Shown: positions 45,034 to 54,191 of the stretch, piece after piece | Layout: every line of letters starts with the position of its first letter | Numbering within the stretch: position 1 is the stretch's first letter | Assembly: GCF_030699305.1 (NCBI RefSeq) | Contig: NZ_JAUYNB010000006.1 | Location: 1 to 64,000 of the forward strand | DNA from: Novosphingobium sp. | GTDB taxonomy: Bacteria > Pseudomonadota > Alphaproteobacteria > Sphingomonadales > Sphingomonadaceae | Length of the DNA stretch: 64,000 nt | Direction of reading: 5' to 3' | Translations under genes and position numbers: made by a program | The notes under the pieces: model-generated | The model's input: the letters and a program-made list of their open reading frames with translations, nothing else | Told to the model about the DNA's origin: nothing | The model's database searches: none

Positions 45034-46158
45034 TTACTTGACGCCGATCACGTCCGGATTGCCATCGGGATCGCCCGCGACGAACCCGCCGCTGCGGATC
45101 GCGCCTTGCAGCAGCAGGCCCGCGAAGTGCGGGGTCGCCATCGAAGTGCCGCTGATGGTGTTGTAGCCACCGCTGAGCCAGGTTGACTTGATGCTGACGC
45201 CCGGCTCGGCATAGTCGATCGGCGGGTTGCCATAGTTGGAGAAGCTGGCGAACGTGTCACCTGCGGCGAAGGCCGAAATGGTGAAGACGTTCGGGCCGTT
45301 GGCGCGCGCGGGCGAATGGTTGACCGCGTTGTCGCTTTCATTGCCTGCCGCCAGCGCGAACCGCACGCCGCCTGCTGCTGCGTTGATCACGGCCGTATCG
45401 AGCGCGGTGCTGACGCCGCCGCCCAGGCTCATGTTGGCGACATCGCCCGGACGCCCGTTGGCCGCGACATAGTCGATCCCGGCGATCACGCCCGAGGTCG
45501 AACCGCTGCCGCGCCGATCCAGCACGCGCACCGCCACGACCGGTGCACCGGGGGCGACGCCGATCACGCCAATGGTGTTATCCCGCGCGGCAATGGTCCC
45601 CGCGACGTGGGTGCCGTGGCCGTTCTGGTCCGCCGCCGTGGTCGTGCCACCCAGGAACGAGCGGCTGCGCGTGACATCGACGTTGAGGTCGGGGTGCGTC
45701 AGGTCGATCCCGCTGTCGATCACCCACGCGGTCGCGAAAGTGCCAGCGCCGCCGCCGTTGACGCGAGTGATACCCCACGGGGTCTGCTGCGCAGGCTGGG
45801 TGGTGCCACCGCCGCCGGGCTTGGCTTCGGCGCGGACCGGACCGGTGGTGACCACCTGATCCTGTTCACAGAAGGCGATGTTGGGGTTGCCAGCCTTCAT
45901 CCGCTCAATCCCCTGAGCCGATGCGTTGGTCTGGAAGCCGCGGATCGCGACGCTGTAGACATGACCCAGTTGCCCGCCGGCCGCCTGAACCGAACGGTTG
46001 GCTTCTGCCTGAGCATTGCCGCGCGAAACGGCAGCCTTGTTGAACACGCAGATATAGCTGCCTGCAATCTTGTCACCGGCGACCTGCGCCTGAGCGGCGG
46101 GTGCAGCAAGGGCAACCATCGGAAGCGCGGCAAGGACCAGTCGAAACATCATTTTCAT
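45034..46158 (-). CDS. Secreted subtilisin-like serine protease (S8)
   Basis: The 374-residue product has a signal peptide ending near AAQA, then an inhibitor-I9-like prodomain (~30-105; GSYICVFNKAAV, IAFCEQDQVV), a Gly/Pro linker and the catalytic domain. The triad is Asp148 (AWVIDSGIDL), His181 (NGHGTHVAGT) and Ser339 (GTSMATPH). ATG 46158 is chosen because GGAGGG lies eight bases upstream. A large AT-rich upstream region carries a CtrA-like site. The protein should be active outside the cytoplasm after prodomain removal. Confidence 0.9.
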   Translation of the reverse strand: MKMMFRLVLAALPMVALAAPAAQAQVAGDKIAGSYICVFNKAAVSRGNAQAEANRSVQAAGGQLGHVYSVAIRGFQTNASAQGIERMKAGNPNIAFCEQDQVVTTGPVRAEAKPGGGGTTQPAQQTPWGITRVNGGGAGTFATAWVIDSGIDLTHPDLNVDVTRSRSFLGGTTTAADQNGHGTHVAGTIAARDNTIGVIGVAPGAPVVAVRVLDRRGSGSTSGVIAGIDYVAANGRPGDVANMSLGGGVSTALDTAVINAAAGGVRFALAAGNESDNAVNHSPARANGPNVFTISAFAAGDTFASFSNYGNPPIDYAEPGVSIKSTWLSGGYNTISGTSMATPHFAGLLLQGAIRSGGFVAGDPDGNPDVIGVK

Positions 46159-46279
46159 GCGAAACACCCTCCAGAGAACACACCGGCAAGTGCCATCCCA
46201 GCGACCGGTATGACGGGAAGACTAACGCGCAAACCACCGCCGTGAAGAGGAAAGATTCATCCGCTGTGGATTATTACGG

Positions 46280-46294
46280 TTAGGAGAATATTAA
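46280..46294. promoter_or_regulatory. CtrA-like site upstream of the subtilase gene
   Basis: TTAG-N7-TTAA matches the TTAA-N7-TTAA CtrA consensus with one mismatch. It lies ~122 bases upstream of the subtilase start, in the 209-base AT-rich gap to the secretin gene. A single near-match is not proof of binding. Confidence 0.3.
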
Positions 46295-46349
46295 CCTTGA
46301 GGAAGCGGCGAATGTCGAAACTTTTCCATATATTTCCGCAGTTTGTCGC

Positions 46350-46362
46350 AATATTATTGCAG
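46350..46362. promoter_or_regulatory. Palindrome GCAATA-T-TATTGC in the subtilase upstream region
   Basis: Six-base arms around a central T lie just before the secretin stop, ~190 bases upstream of the subtilase start. It could be an operator or part of an AT-rich promoter. No regulator is recognised. Confidence 0.25.
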
Positions 46363-46367
46363 GCCGA

Positions 46368-47954
46368 TCAGGGCGCTGGGGCCGCGCCGCTGCCGCTGGC
46401 TGGGGCCGGGGCGCCGGTCCCGTCCTCGAACCGGCGGTGACGGACGATGTGCGGGGTGATCACGATATAAAGCTCGGTCTTGCTGCTGGTCGACCGTTCC
46501 AGCCGGAACAGCTGCCCGGCCAGCGGGATGTCGCCCAGCAGCGGCACCTTGGACTTGCGCTTCAGGATGTTTTCCTGCGTCAGCCCGCCGATCACGAAGG
46601 TTTCCCCATCGCGGACCGAGGCCGAGGTTTCCGCCTCGCGCTGGCTGATCGTGGGATAGCCCTGCGAATAGCCGGTAACCGAGGATACCACCCCATAGAT
46701 CTGCGAGGTCACGAACCCGTCCGAACTGACGCGCGGCGCGATCTGGAGCGTCACGCCGACGTTCACATACTGCACCTGCTGCGACACCCCGTTGACCCCC
46801 GACAGCGTGATCGAGGTCAGGATCGGCAGGGCATCGCCGGTGATGATCTTGGCGGTCGATCCGCTTTGCGCAGCGATGCGCGGGCGCGACAGGATGCGGC
46901 CCTCGCCCTTTTCGATCTGGGCATAGATTGCCGCCTGCATCATCCCCGAAGGCAGGACATCGTTGGGATCGACGTTGAACGGCAGGAATTCACCCGTCTG
47001 GATCCGGCCCACGGCCAGCTGGCCGGAACTGTTGTTCAGATCGATCCCCAGGTTCTTTGCGCCGCTTTCGGTCAGTTCCACGAACTGCGTTTCCAGGATC
47101 ACGCTGTCCACCGGGACGTCGATCAGCGCGATCTGTTCGCGCACCTGCTCGATCCGTTCAGCCGTGCCGGTAACCCAGATGGCGTTGAGGCGGCGGTCGA
47201 TCGCCAGGCCATTGCCGAACGATTGCCCCAGCGGCTTGTCGGCGCGCTGGTTGGGATTGGAGGACTGCATATAGTTTTGCTGGTTGCTGCTGCCGAGCGA
47301 TCCGAACCCCGGTTCGCGCCGGATAAAGGTGTTGTTGGGCTCCACCACCGCGCCTTCGACCAGCAACCCGATCACTTCGCTGACGTCGGCGTATTTCAGC
47401 GGGATCATCTCCGACTTCTCGCCAAACCGGGGCGCTGCCGGGGCGGGCGCAAGGGCCGATGCCGGGACCACTGCTTCGCCGCTGGAGCCGAGCGGGCGGC
47501 TGCCGGTTGCCTCCTCGTCGCTGACCTTGCGGACCCGCACCTGGATCACGCCGCCCGCTGCCGGTTCGACCGTGACTTTCGCCGGACCGGCGGTTTCGAA
47601 CCGCATCACCAGATCGGCCCCGCGCGTTTCGAACAAGGTCGCGCGCACCAGCCCCTTGTAAGCCGCGCGTGAGGGGATTTTCTGCACTTTCAGCGTGGTG
47701 CGCAGCACCAGCGCGGGCGCACCGGGAATGGCGTTCTGCGGCTCCATCCGGGGCACTTCAGGCGAAAAGCGCAGCATGAACGCAGCTTGCTCCGCATCCT
47801 CGCTCACCAGCTTGAGGTCTTCGATGACCGAGGGAATCGGCGCTTGCGCCGACGCCGGGCCAAACAGGCCCAGCACCAGCGCCGCAGCCAGCACAATGCG
47901 GTTGAACAGGCCCTTGGGCACCAGTTTTACGACCCCTTGATCCCCCGCCCCCAT
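46368..47954 (-). CDS. Secretin-family outer-membrane channel protein
   Basis: A 528-residue exported protein. The signal peptide (FNRIVLAAALVLGLFGPASA) is followed by an AMIN-like beta domain (~37-155; VIEDLKLVSEDAEQAAFMLRF), a secretin N domain (MIPLKYADVSEVIGLLVEGA) and the C-terminal secretin beta domain. That last domain ends with the signature VPLLGDIPLAGQLFR. The arrangement is closer to PilQ/type IV pilus secretins than to GspD, but no pilus or secretion genes are nearby, so it is an orphan here. The start could be ATG 47954 or GTG 47921. Confidence 0.85.
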   Translation of the reverse strand: MGAGDQGVVKLVPKGLFNRIVLAAALVLGLFGPASAQAPIPSVIEDLKLVSEDAEQAAFMLRFSPEVPRMEPQNAIPGAPALVLRTTLKVQKIPSRAAYKGLVRATLFETRGADLVMRFETAGPAKVTVEPAAGGVIQVRVRKVSDEEATGSRPLGSSGEAVVPASALAPAPAAPRFGEKSEMIPLKYADVSEVIGLLVEGAVVEPNNTFIRREPGFGSLGSSNQQNYMQSSNPNQRADKPLGQSFGNGLAIDRRLNAIWVTGTAERIEQVREQIALIDVPVDSVILETQFVELTESGAKNLGIDLNNSSGQLAVGRIQTGEFLPFNVDPNDVLPSGMMQAAIYAQIEKGEGRILSRPRIAAQSGSTAKIITGDALPILTSITLSGVNGVSQQVQYVNVGVTLQIAPRVSSDGFVTSQIYGVVSSVTGYSQGYPTISQREAETSASVRDGETFVIGGLTQENILKRKSKVPLLGDIPLAGQLFRLERSTSSKTELYIVITPHIVRHRRFEDGTGAPAPASGSGAAPAP

Positions 47955-47999
47955 GGCAGCGCAGGCGCGGACACTACCGCGCCGGACTGCTTTTGCAAA

Positions 48000-49658
48000 T
48001 CAGGGCTTGGGCAAGGCTTGCAGACGCGGCGCTTTCGGCGCGGTGGGGGCGAATTCCTTGCCGAACAGGTTCCCGGCATACCAGCGCGGCTGTTCGGTCG
48101 CGTCGGCAATGCCGCGAATGATGTGATAGTTTACCTCGGCGAACTTCGCCCCGGCCTGCCAGTCGATCGGCAGCTTCAGATCATCGCTGGGCTTGTGGTA
48201 ATGGGTTGCAAGAAATTCCTTGAACGCCTTTTCGCCCGGCCCTTCAAAGCCGGTCATCAGGAACACCGAAGGGATGCCCTGCTGGACGAAGCGATAGTGG
48301 TCCGACCGGGTGAACAGCCCTTCTTCGGGCATCGGATCGGGCGACAGCCTGATCCCCGCCTTGGCCGCGCCTTCGGCCACGATCGGCCCCAGCGTCGACG
48401 CCTCTGCTCCGAATGCGATCACGTCGGTGAAGCGATAAAGCAGCACCGGCATGTCGAAATTGACCACGGCAATCGGGTTGCCCGTACCCGTCACCGGATT
48501 GCGAGCGAGATAGTCCGAGCCGATCAGCCCGCCTTCCTCGGCCGTGACGGCGGCGAACAGGATCGGGCGGCGCGGGCCGTCCTTGCCGTTAGCCTTATCC
48601 TTGACCAGTGCCTTGGCCACTTCCAGCATCGTCGCAACGCCGCTGGCGTTGTCGAGCGCGCCGTTGGCAATCTTGTCTTCCGCCGTGCCGTGATCGCCGA
48701 TGTGATCGAGGTGCGCGGACATGACCACCACTTCGTCGGCCAGCGCGGGATCGGACCCCGGCAGCATCGCGACCACGTTCGAACTGGGCTTGTCGGTCCA
48801 GGCGCTGGCGACTTCGATTTTGGCACTGGCGCGCAGGGCAAAGCCCTTGGGCCGCTTGCCCGCAACGTCCGCCTCAGCCAGGATCGCATCGAGCGGCTTG
48901 CCGGCAGCGGCAAACAGCTTGGCCGCCGTTTCCGGGTTCAGCGTCGCGCCCGCACGGATGCCGCTGGCGCGCACGAACGCCTTGCCGTCGGTGCCAACCC
49001 AGCCTTTCGCCGAGGAACCGGCCTGCTGTTTGCGCCGGTCCCAGGCCAGCCGCCTGGTTTCCTGCAAGGTCGGCACGGTGATGATCCCCACCGCCCCGCG
49101 CTTCATCGCCATCAGCGCCTTTTCCGCGTTGAGGTGCGCGCCCTGTTCGCTGTTCATGCCCCTGGGATAGCCCGACAGGACGACCACGATCTTGCCCTTC
49201 ACGTCCAGCCCCGCGTAATCCTTCAGGCCCAGTTCGGCGTGATCCAGACCATATCCGGCAAACACCAGCGGCGCATCGAGCATGACCTGCTGTTCGGTCA
49301 GGCTGGGGCGGATCAGCACTTGCGCGGAATCGTCGATCCGCAGTTCCTGTCCGCCGAACCGCAGCGTCAGCGCGGGCGTGCCGTCCAGCTTGGCCATGCG
49401 CAGCATCAGGTTCTGATAATAGCTGCCGTTCACCGGTTGCAGGCCCATGCCGAGATACTGCGAGGCGACATAGTTCGCCGCAATGTCATACCCGCGCGAT
49501 CCGCCCTCGCGCCCTTCCATCAGGTCATCGGCCAGGAACGTCACGTGCGCGCGCACTGCTTCGGGATCGAACACCGGCGCCTCGGCCCGCGCCGCGGCGG
49601 TCAGCGACAGCGCCAGCAAGGAGGCGGCAAGCAGGGTGGCAGCGTGAAGTCGGCGCAT
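48000..49658 (-). CDS. Exported M28 family metallopeptidase with PA domain
   Basis: A 552-residue protein with a signal peptide (MRRLHAATLLAASLLALSLTAAARA), a PA-type insert domain (LVFAGYGL, VVVLSGYP) and an M28 catalytic domain. The zinc ligands are His in SAHLDHIG, Asp in GALDNASG, the catalytic Glu pair in TAEEGGL, Asp in VNFDMP and His in THYHKPSD. It should act as a periplasmic or extracellular aminopeptidase. It is divergent from the M16 gene across 202 bases, and ATG 49658 follows a GAGG. Confidence 0.9.
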   Translation of the reverse strand: MRRLHAATLLAASLLALSLTAAARAEAPVFDPEAVRAHVTFLADDLMEGREGGSRGYDIAANYVASQYLGMGLQPVNGSYYQNLMLRMAKLDGTPALTLRFGGQELRIDDSAQVLIRPSLTEQQVMLDAPLVFAGYGLDHAELGLKDYAGLDVKGKIVVVLSGYPRGMNSEQGAHLNAEKALMAMKRGAVGIITVPTLQETRRLAWDRRKQQAGSSAKGWVGTDGKAFVRASGIRAGATLNPETAAKLFAAAGKPLDAILAEADVAGKRPKGFALRASAKIEVASAWTDKPSSNVVAMLPGSDPALADEVVVMSAHLDHIGDHGTAEDKIANGALDNASGVATMLEVAKALVKDKANGKDGPRRPILFAAVTAEEGGLIGSDYLARNPVTGTGNPIAVVNFDMPVLLYRFTDVIAFGAEASTLGPIVAEGAAKAGIRLSPDPMPEEGLFTRSDHYRFVQQGIPSVFLMTGFEGPGEKAFKEFLATHYHKPSDDLKLPIDWQAGAKFAEVNYHIIRGIADATEQPRWYAGNLFGKEFAPTAPKAPRLQALPKP

Positions 49659-49860
49659 CGGATACCTCGGCAAGAATGGACCAGTCTGCCCTGCCGGATG
49701 CCAGATGCGCCCGCCCCGCACAAACGGGCGGCTGTGCCGCTCAACGCGCGCCATCACGCGTTCGTCGAAAAGCGCGCTTGGCAGACGCAAAGCAGGTCTG
49801 GCCCAAAGCGCCGTTTCGGCTAGAACACCAGCGATAAGTCTTGTTTGGCTGGGAATCCTG

Positions 49861-52761
49861 ATGCGCCGATTGCTGCCCGTTTCGCTGCTTGCCCTGTCCC
49901 TGGCGGCTTGCTCTGCCGGTCCCCGCGCCGAAGTGGCTGCCCCCCCGCCGCCCGTTGCCGCCGCGGCGGTCGCGCCTGCGCCGCTGGCGCAGCTGGTCAA
50001 GGCGGTGGACATCCCGTTTGAGCGGTTCCAGCTGGCCAACGGGTTGACGGTGATCGTCCACACCGACCGCAAGGCCCCGATTGTCGGCGTCACCACCTAT
50101 TACCGCGTCGGGTCCAAGCATGAGCCCCGGGGCCGCACCGGGTTTGCCCACCTGTTCGAACACCTGATGTTCGGCGGATCGGAAAACGTCCCCAATTTCG
50201 ACGTGCCGCTGGAAAGCGCCGGGTCCACCTCGACCAACGGGTCGACCTGGTATGACCGCACCAACTATGTCGAAACCGTGCCGACCGGCGCGCTCGATCT
50301 GGCGCTGTTCATGGAAAGCGACCGGATGGGCCACCTGCTGGGCGCGGTCACGCAGGACAAGCTGGATAAGCAGCGCGGCGTCGTCCAGAACGAAAAGCGC
50401 CAGCGCGACAACCAGCCTTACGGGCTGGAGGATTACGCGCTGGGCGACGGGCTGTTCCCGGTCGGCCACCCCTATCGCCACTCCACCATCGGTTCGATGG
50501 CCGACCTCAGCGCCGCCAGTCTGGCCGATGTGCGCAAGTGGTTCACGGACAACTATGGCCCCAACAACGCCGTGCTGGTGCTGACCGGCGATATCGACGC
50601 CGCCACTGCCCACCCGATGGTGGAAAAGTGGTTCGGCCACATTCCCGCCGGTCCTGCCGTCCCCTCGGTCGCAGCGGCCCCGGTGACCCTGCCCGCCCCG
50701 GTCGTGCGCGACATCGCCGATCAGGTGCCGACCCTGCGCCTGACCCGCAACTGGAGCGGGCCGGGCCTGGCCGACGGCGACGCCGAGGCGCTGGCCGTGG
50801 GGCTGGATGTGCTGGGGGGCCTCGCCAGCTCGCGGCTGGATAACGCGCTGGTGCGCGGCAGCCAGCAGGCGACCAGCGTGTCCGCCGGTGTACAGCAGCA
50901 CGAACAGCTTTCCATGATCCAGATCGCGATGGACGTGAAGGCCGGCGTCGCCCGCACCGATGCCGAAGCCGCGCTCGACGCGGTGATCGCCAAGTTCCTC
51001 GCCGAAGGGCCGACCGAGGATGAACTGCGCCGCTCTGCCACCCGGCTGGTTTCACAGGAAATCGGCCAGCTGGAAAGGGTCGGCGATTTCGGCGGCAAGG
51101 GCATGACGCTGGCCGAAGGGCAGCTCTATCTGGGCAATCCGGCGAACTACAAGGAAAGCCTCGCCCGGATCGCCGCGCTCACCCCGGACAAGGTCCGCGC
51201 AGCCGTGGCGAAGTGGCTCGCGCATCCGGCGCTGGCGGTCAACACTGTCCCCGGCACCCGCACCGAACAGGGCGAGGCGATGGGCGGCTGGGGCGATGAA
51301 CCCGCCAGCCCTGCCCCCAAGGCCAAGGCCATGGCCGATGCCGTGCAGCCCGCAGCCACGCTCAAAACCGGGCCGAACCGCGCCTTCCCGCCGGTCGCGC
51401 CGGTCGGCGATCTGGCCTTCCCGGCGGTGGAGCGCGCGGCCCTGTCCAACGGGATGCCGATCGCGCTCGCCCGCCGCACCGCCGTGCCCAAGGTGATCGT
51501 CAGCATCAGCTTCGATGCCGGGACCGCCGCCGACCGGCTCGACACCCCCGGCACCCAGTCGCTGATGCTGGGCCTGCTCGATGAAGGCACCGCCACGCGC
51601 GATGCAGTGGCCATTGCCGAGGAACAGGAACGGCTGGGCGCGACCGTGTCCGCCGGGGCCGGGCTGGATGCCAGCACGGTGACGCTGAACGCGCTGACCG
51701 CCAATCTTGCCCCGTCGCTCAGCCTGCTGGCCGATCTTGTCCGCAACCCCGCGTTCCGCGCCGCAGACGTCGCCCGCGTGCGCGACCAGCAGCTCAGCAA
51801 CATCGCGCAGGCGCAGTCCAACCCGCGCGCACTGGCCGCGCGCAGCCTGCCGCCGCTGCTGTTCGGCCCCGCGCATCCCTATGGCCTGCCGGGTGACGGG
51901 CTGGGCGATGCCCGGTCGGTCGCCGCGCTCACCCCCGCCGCCTTGCGCACCGCGCATGACAAGTGGCTGCGCCCCGATGCGGCGCGGATCACCGTGGTTG
52001 GCGATGTGACGCTGGAACAGCTCAAGCCCCTGCTGGAGGCCGCGTTCGGCAACTGGCAGGCCCCTGCGCAGGCGCGCGCCGTCAAGCAACTGGATGCCGC
52101 CGTGCCAGCCCCTGCCCCCCGGATCGTGCTGATTGACCGGCCGGGTTCGCCGCAATCGGTGATCGTCGGCGGGCGCGTGCTGCCGCTGACCGGGCGGGAC
52201 CAGGGCCGCGAGGCGCTGGATCTGGCCAGTGAAGTGCTGGGCGATGGCTTCCTCAGCCGCCTCAACCTTGACCTGCGCGAGGACAAGGGCTGGTCCTATG
52301 GCGTGCGCAGCGCCGTCAGCAGCCCGGTCGGCCCGCGCAGCTTCAGCGTGGTCGCGCCGGTTCAGGCTGACCGGACGGGCGATTCAATCCGCCTGCTGCT
52401 GGAACACATGGCCGCATTCCCGGCGAGCAAACCGGTCAACCCGCAAGAGCTGACCCGCGTCACCGATGGCAACATTCGCGGTCTGCCCAACCGGTTCCAG
52501 ACCAATGCCCAAGTGCTGGGCGCGATTGTCGGGAACGACCGGCTGGGCCGCCCGGACGATTATTACGCCACCCTGCCGACCCGCTACCGCGCGGTCGATG
52601 CCGCGGCCATCGACCGCGCGGCGCAGCAGTTCCTGCAGGGCGATGGCCTGGTGTTCATCGTCGTGGGAGATCGCAAGCTGGTCGAACCGCAGCTCAAAGC
52701 CCTGCCCCTGAAACTGGAAATCGCAGCCCCGGTTGACAGCGGCGCGGCGGCGGGCGAGTGA
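49861..52761 (+). CDS. M16 family zinc metallopeptidase lipoprotein (double domain)
   Basis: A 966-residue pitrilysin-type peptidase. The lipoprotein signal MRRLLPVSLLALSLAAC places the lipidated cysteine at residue 17. The first half has the inverted zinc motif HLFEH (His97, Glu100, His101) and the downstream NEKRQRDNQ glutamate. The second half (from ~500) is an inactive M16 domain without HxxEH. A Pro/Ala linker follows the signal. It probably degrades peptides at the outer or inner membrane. ATG 49861 is the start that gives the signal. A 99-residue gene follows after 37 bases. Confidence 0.92.
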   Translation: MRRLLPVSLLALSLAACSAGPRAEVAAPPPPVAAAAVAPAPLAQLVKAVDIPFERFQLANGLTVIVHTDRKAPIVGVTTYYRVGSKHEPRGRTGFAHLFEHLMFGGSENVPNFDVPLESAGSTSTNGSTWYDRTNYVETVPTGALDLALFMESDRMGHLLGAVTQDKLDKQRGVVQNEKRQRDNQPYGLEDYALGDGLFPVGHPYRHSTIGSMADLSAASLADVRKWFTDNYGPNNAVLVLTGDIDAATAHPMVEKWFGHIPAGPAVPSVAAAPVTLPAPVVRDIADQVPTLRLTRNWSGPGLADGDAEALAVGLDVLGGLASSRLDNALVRGSQQATSVSAGVQQHEQLSMIQIAMDVKAGVARTDAEAALDAVIAKFLAEGPTEDELRRSATRLVSQEIGQLERVGDFGGKGMTLAEGQLYLGNPANYKESLARIAALTPDKVRAAVAKWLAHPALAVNTVPGTRTEQGEAMGGWGDEPASPAPKAKAMADAVQPAATLKTGPNRAFPPVAPVGDLAFPAVERAALSNGMPIALARRTAVPKVIVSISFDAGTAADRLDTPGTQSLMLGLLDEGTATRDAVAIAEEQERLGATVSAGAGLDASTVTLNALTANLAPSLSLLADLVRNPAFRAADVARVRDQQLSNIAQAQSNPRALAARSLPPLLFGPAHPYGLPGDGLGDARSVAALTPAALRTAHDKWLRPDAARITVVGDVTLEQLKPLLEAAFGNWQAPAQARAVKQLDAAVPAPAPRIVLIDRPGSPQSVIVGGRVLPLTGRDQGREALDLASEVLGDGFLSRLNLDLREDKGWSYGVRSAVSSPVGPRSFSVVAPVQADRTGDSIRLLLEHMAAFPASKPVNPQELTRVTDGNIRGLPNRFQTNAQVLGAIVGNDRLGRPDDYYATLPTRYRAVDAAAIDRAAQQFLQGDGLVFIVVGDRKLVEPQLKALPLKLEIAAPVDSGAAAGE

Positions 52762-52798
52762 TAATGCTACTTACCCCAATGTCAGTGAGGAGAGAATC

Positions 52799-53098
52799 AT
52801 GACTGTTGCAGGCACTTACGAATGCGTCACCAAGACCCCGATGGGTGATCAGAAGAGCGAATTCACGATTGACGTGTCGGGCGACACCTTCACCGGCAAG
52901 AACGTTGGCGCGATGGGTTCGATGGACCTTGAAAACGGCAAGGTTAACGGCAACCAGCTGACCTGGTCGATGAAGATGACCGTGCCGATGCCGATGACGC
53001 TGGAAGGCGAAGCCACGGTTGATGGCGACACCATCACCGGCGGCGTGAAAGCCGGCGCGTTCGGCACCTTCCCGATGACCGGCACCCGCAAGGCCTGA
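52799..53098 (+). CDS. Small conserved-type beta-rich protein, function unknown
   Basis: A 99-residue protein with no signal peptide and a strongly alternating beta pattern (GTYECVTKTPMGDQKSEFTIDV, DTITGGVKAGAFGTFPMTGTRK). The repeated G-x-hydrophobic pattern suggests a small barrel or lipocalin-like fold. I do not know the function. ATG 52799 has GAGGAGAG upstream. A clear terminator follows, so it is monocistronic or the last gene after the M16 peptidase. Methionine content is high for the region. Confidence 0.8.
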   Translation: MTVAGTYECVTKTPMGDQKSEFTIDVSGDTFTGKNVGAMGSMDLENGKVNGNQLTWSMKMTVPMPMTLEGEATVDGDTITGGVKAGAFGTFPMTGTRKA

Positions 53099-53121
53099 GC
53101 CAGCGCGGTTTGCAGACAGCG

Positions 53122-53156
53122 AAAGGGCGCCGGAGGGATACTCCGGCGCCCTTTTT
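53122..53156 (+). terminator. Rho-independent terminator after the 99-residue gene
   Basis: AAAGGGCGCCGGAG pairs perfectly with CTCCGGCGCCCTTT around GGATA, followed by a T-run. It serves the plus-strand gene. On the other strand only three Ts follow. Confidence 0.9.
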
Positions 53157-53169
53157 GTTGAAGCCTGCG

Positions 53170-54069
53170 TCATTTCTTCGCGGGCTTGTCCCCCGGCCGC
53201 GCTGGCACCGAGAAGTCGAAAATCTTCGACGTCATCGCTCCCATGCCGCCCAGCCCCATGCCGCCCCCGCCCGTCGTGGCCGAATAGATGAAGCCGTATT
53301 CACCCGACGGAAGGTCGGTGTCCGGCGACACTTCATAAACGCCGGGAGCAATCTGATTGTATGAAAACGCAATGCGCGCCTTGTCCATGACCCCAGCCTT
53401 CGCGCCGCCGATATTGAACTTGCCGACCTTGGCCTCACGGCGGTCGTCCTTTACATCAAATCGAACTAAGCTGAACTCGGAGGGCGAGGTTACTGCCCCC
53501 GCCATCCACACCGCAGAAGTCGCGCCGCCGGACAGCGAACGCCCAGCCTGATCAAAGTAAAAATAGAACTTCGGCCGCGCTGCCTCGGTCACGACGCGGG
53601 CCTTGGCATTCGGCACCACGGTCTTGAAACTCATTGATGCGATGCCGCCCGTTAACGCATAGCCCAGAAACCCCCCGGTCTTGGTCTGGTTGCTGGTGGT
53701 TGGATCAATCACGACCATTTTCGGCTCGGCCTGCCAATTGGCCAGAACATAGATGCCCGATGGGTGCGGCGCGAGCGGATCTGGCGAATCCGCAGACCCG
53801 GCCGCATTGGCCGACACCGTTTGGCCGTTAGACGCCTCAATCATCGCCGCGATCACCGATCCCGGCACCCCGGCCTTCTTCAGCGCTATCATCGCATCGG
53901 TTGACGTGTCGTACTGGCCGCCGGATGCCTTGATCTTTGCGATAATCGCCTGTTCATCCAACCCAACTTCCACTAGCGAAACAATCCTGGAATTATCCAG
54001 AACCTCACCAAGTGCGGGCGCTGCGGACAACGCCAAAGCCAATGCAATTGTTGCGCGACCAATCTTCAT
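53170..54069 (-). CDS. Exported protein of unknown function
   Basis: A 299-residue protein with a signal peptide (MKIGRATIALALALSAAPALG). An early helical segment (IVSLVEVGLDEQAIIAKIKASGG) is followed by a beta-rich domain containing the YFYFDQAGRSLSGG and FSLVRFDVKDDRREAKVGKF stretches. A Gly/Met-rich part (GGGGMGLGGMG) precedes the end. The segment IVSLVEVGLDEQAIIAKIKAS resembles a short repeat seen in other bacterial secreted proteins, but I cannot name a family. ATG 54069 is preceded by GGAG. Confidence 0.72.
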   Translation of the reverse strand: MKIGRATIALALALSAAPALGEVLDNSRIVSLVEVGLDEQAIIAKIKASGGQYDTSTDAMIALKKAGVPGSVIAAMIEASNGQTVSANAAGSADSPDPLAPHPSGIYVLANWQAEPKMVVIDPTTSNQTKTGGFLGYALTGGIASMSFKTVVPNAKARVVTEAARPKFYFYFDQAGRSLSGGATSAVWMAGAVTSPSEFSLVRFDVKDDRREAKVGKFNIGGAKAGVMDKARIAFSYNQIAPGVYEVSPDTDLPSGEYGFIYSATTGGGGMGLGGMGAMTSKIFDFSVPARPGDKPAKK

Positions 54070-54191
54070 CACTATCTCCGCTTGTCCCAATTGGCATGTG
54101 TGTCAACCAACGACGCTGCTCTAGCAAGGCGTAACTTTCAACACGCTAGCGCAACAGCAGAGGTTCCGCGCAGCGCCGCAGGGACCTTGGC

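Noticed and set aside
47787..49823. 678-codon plus-strand frame opposite the M28 peptidase
   Set aside because: Antisense shadow; the minus-strand M28 protein has all zinc ligands and a signal peptide.
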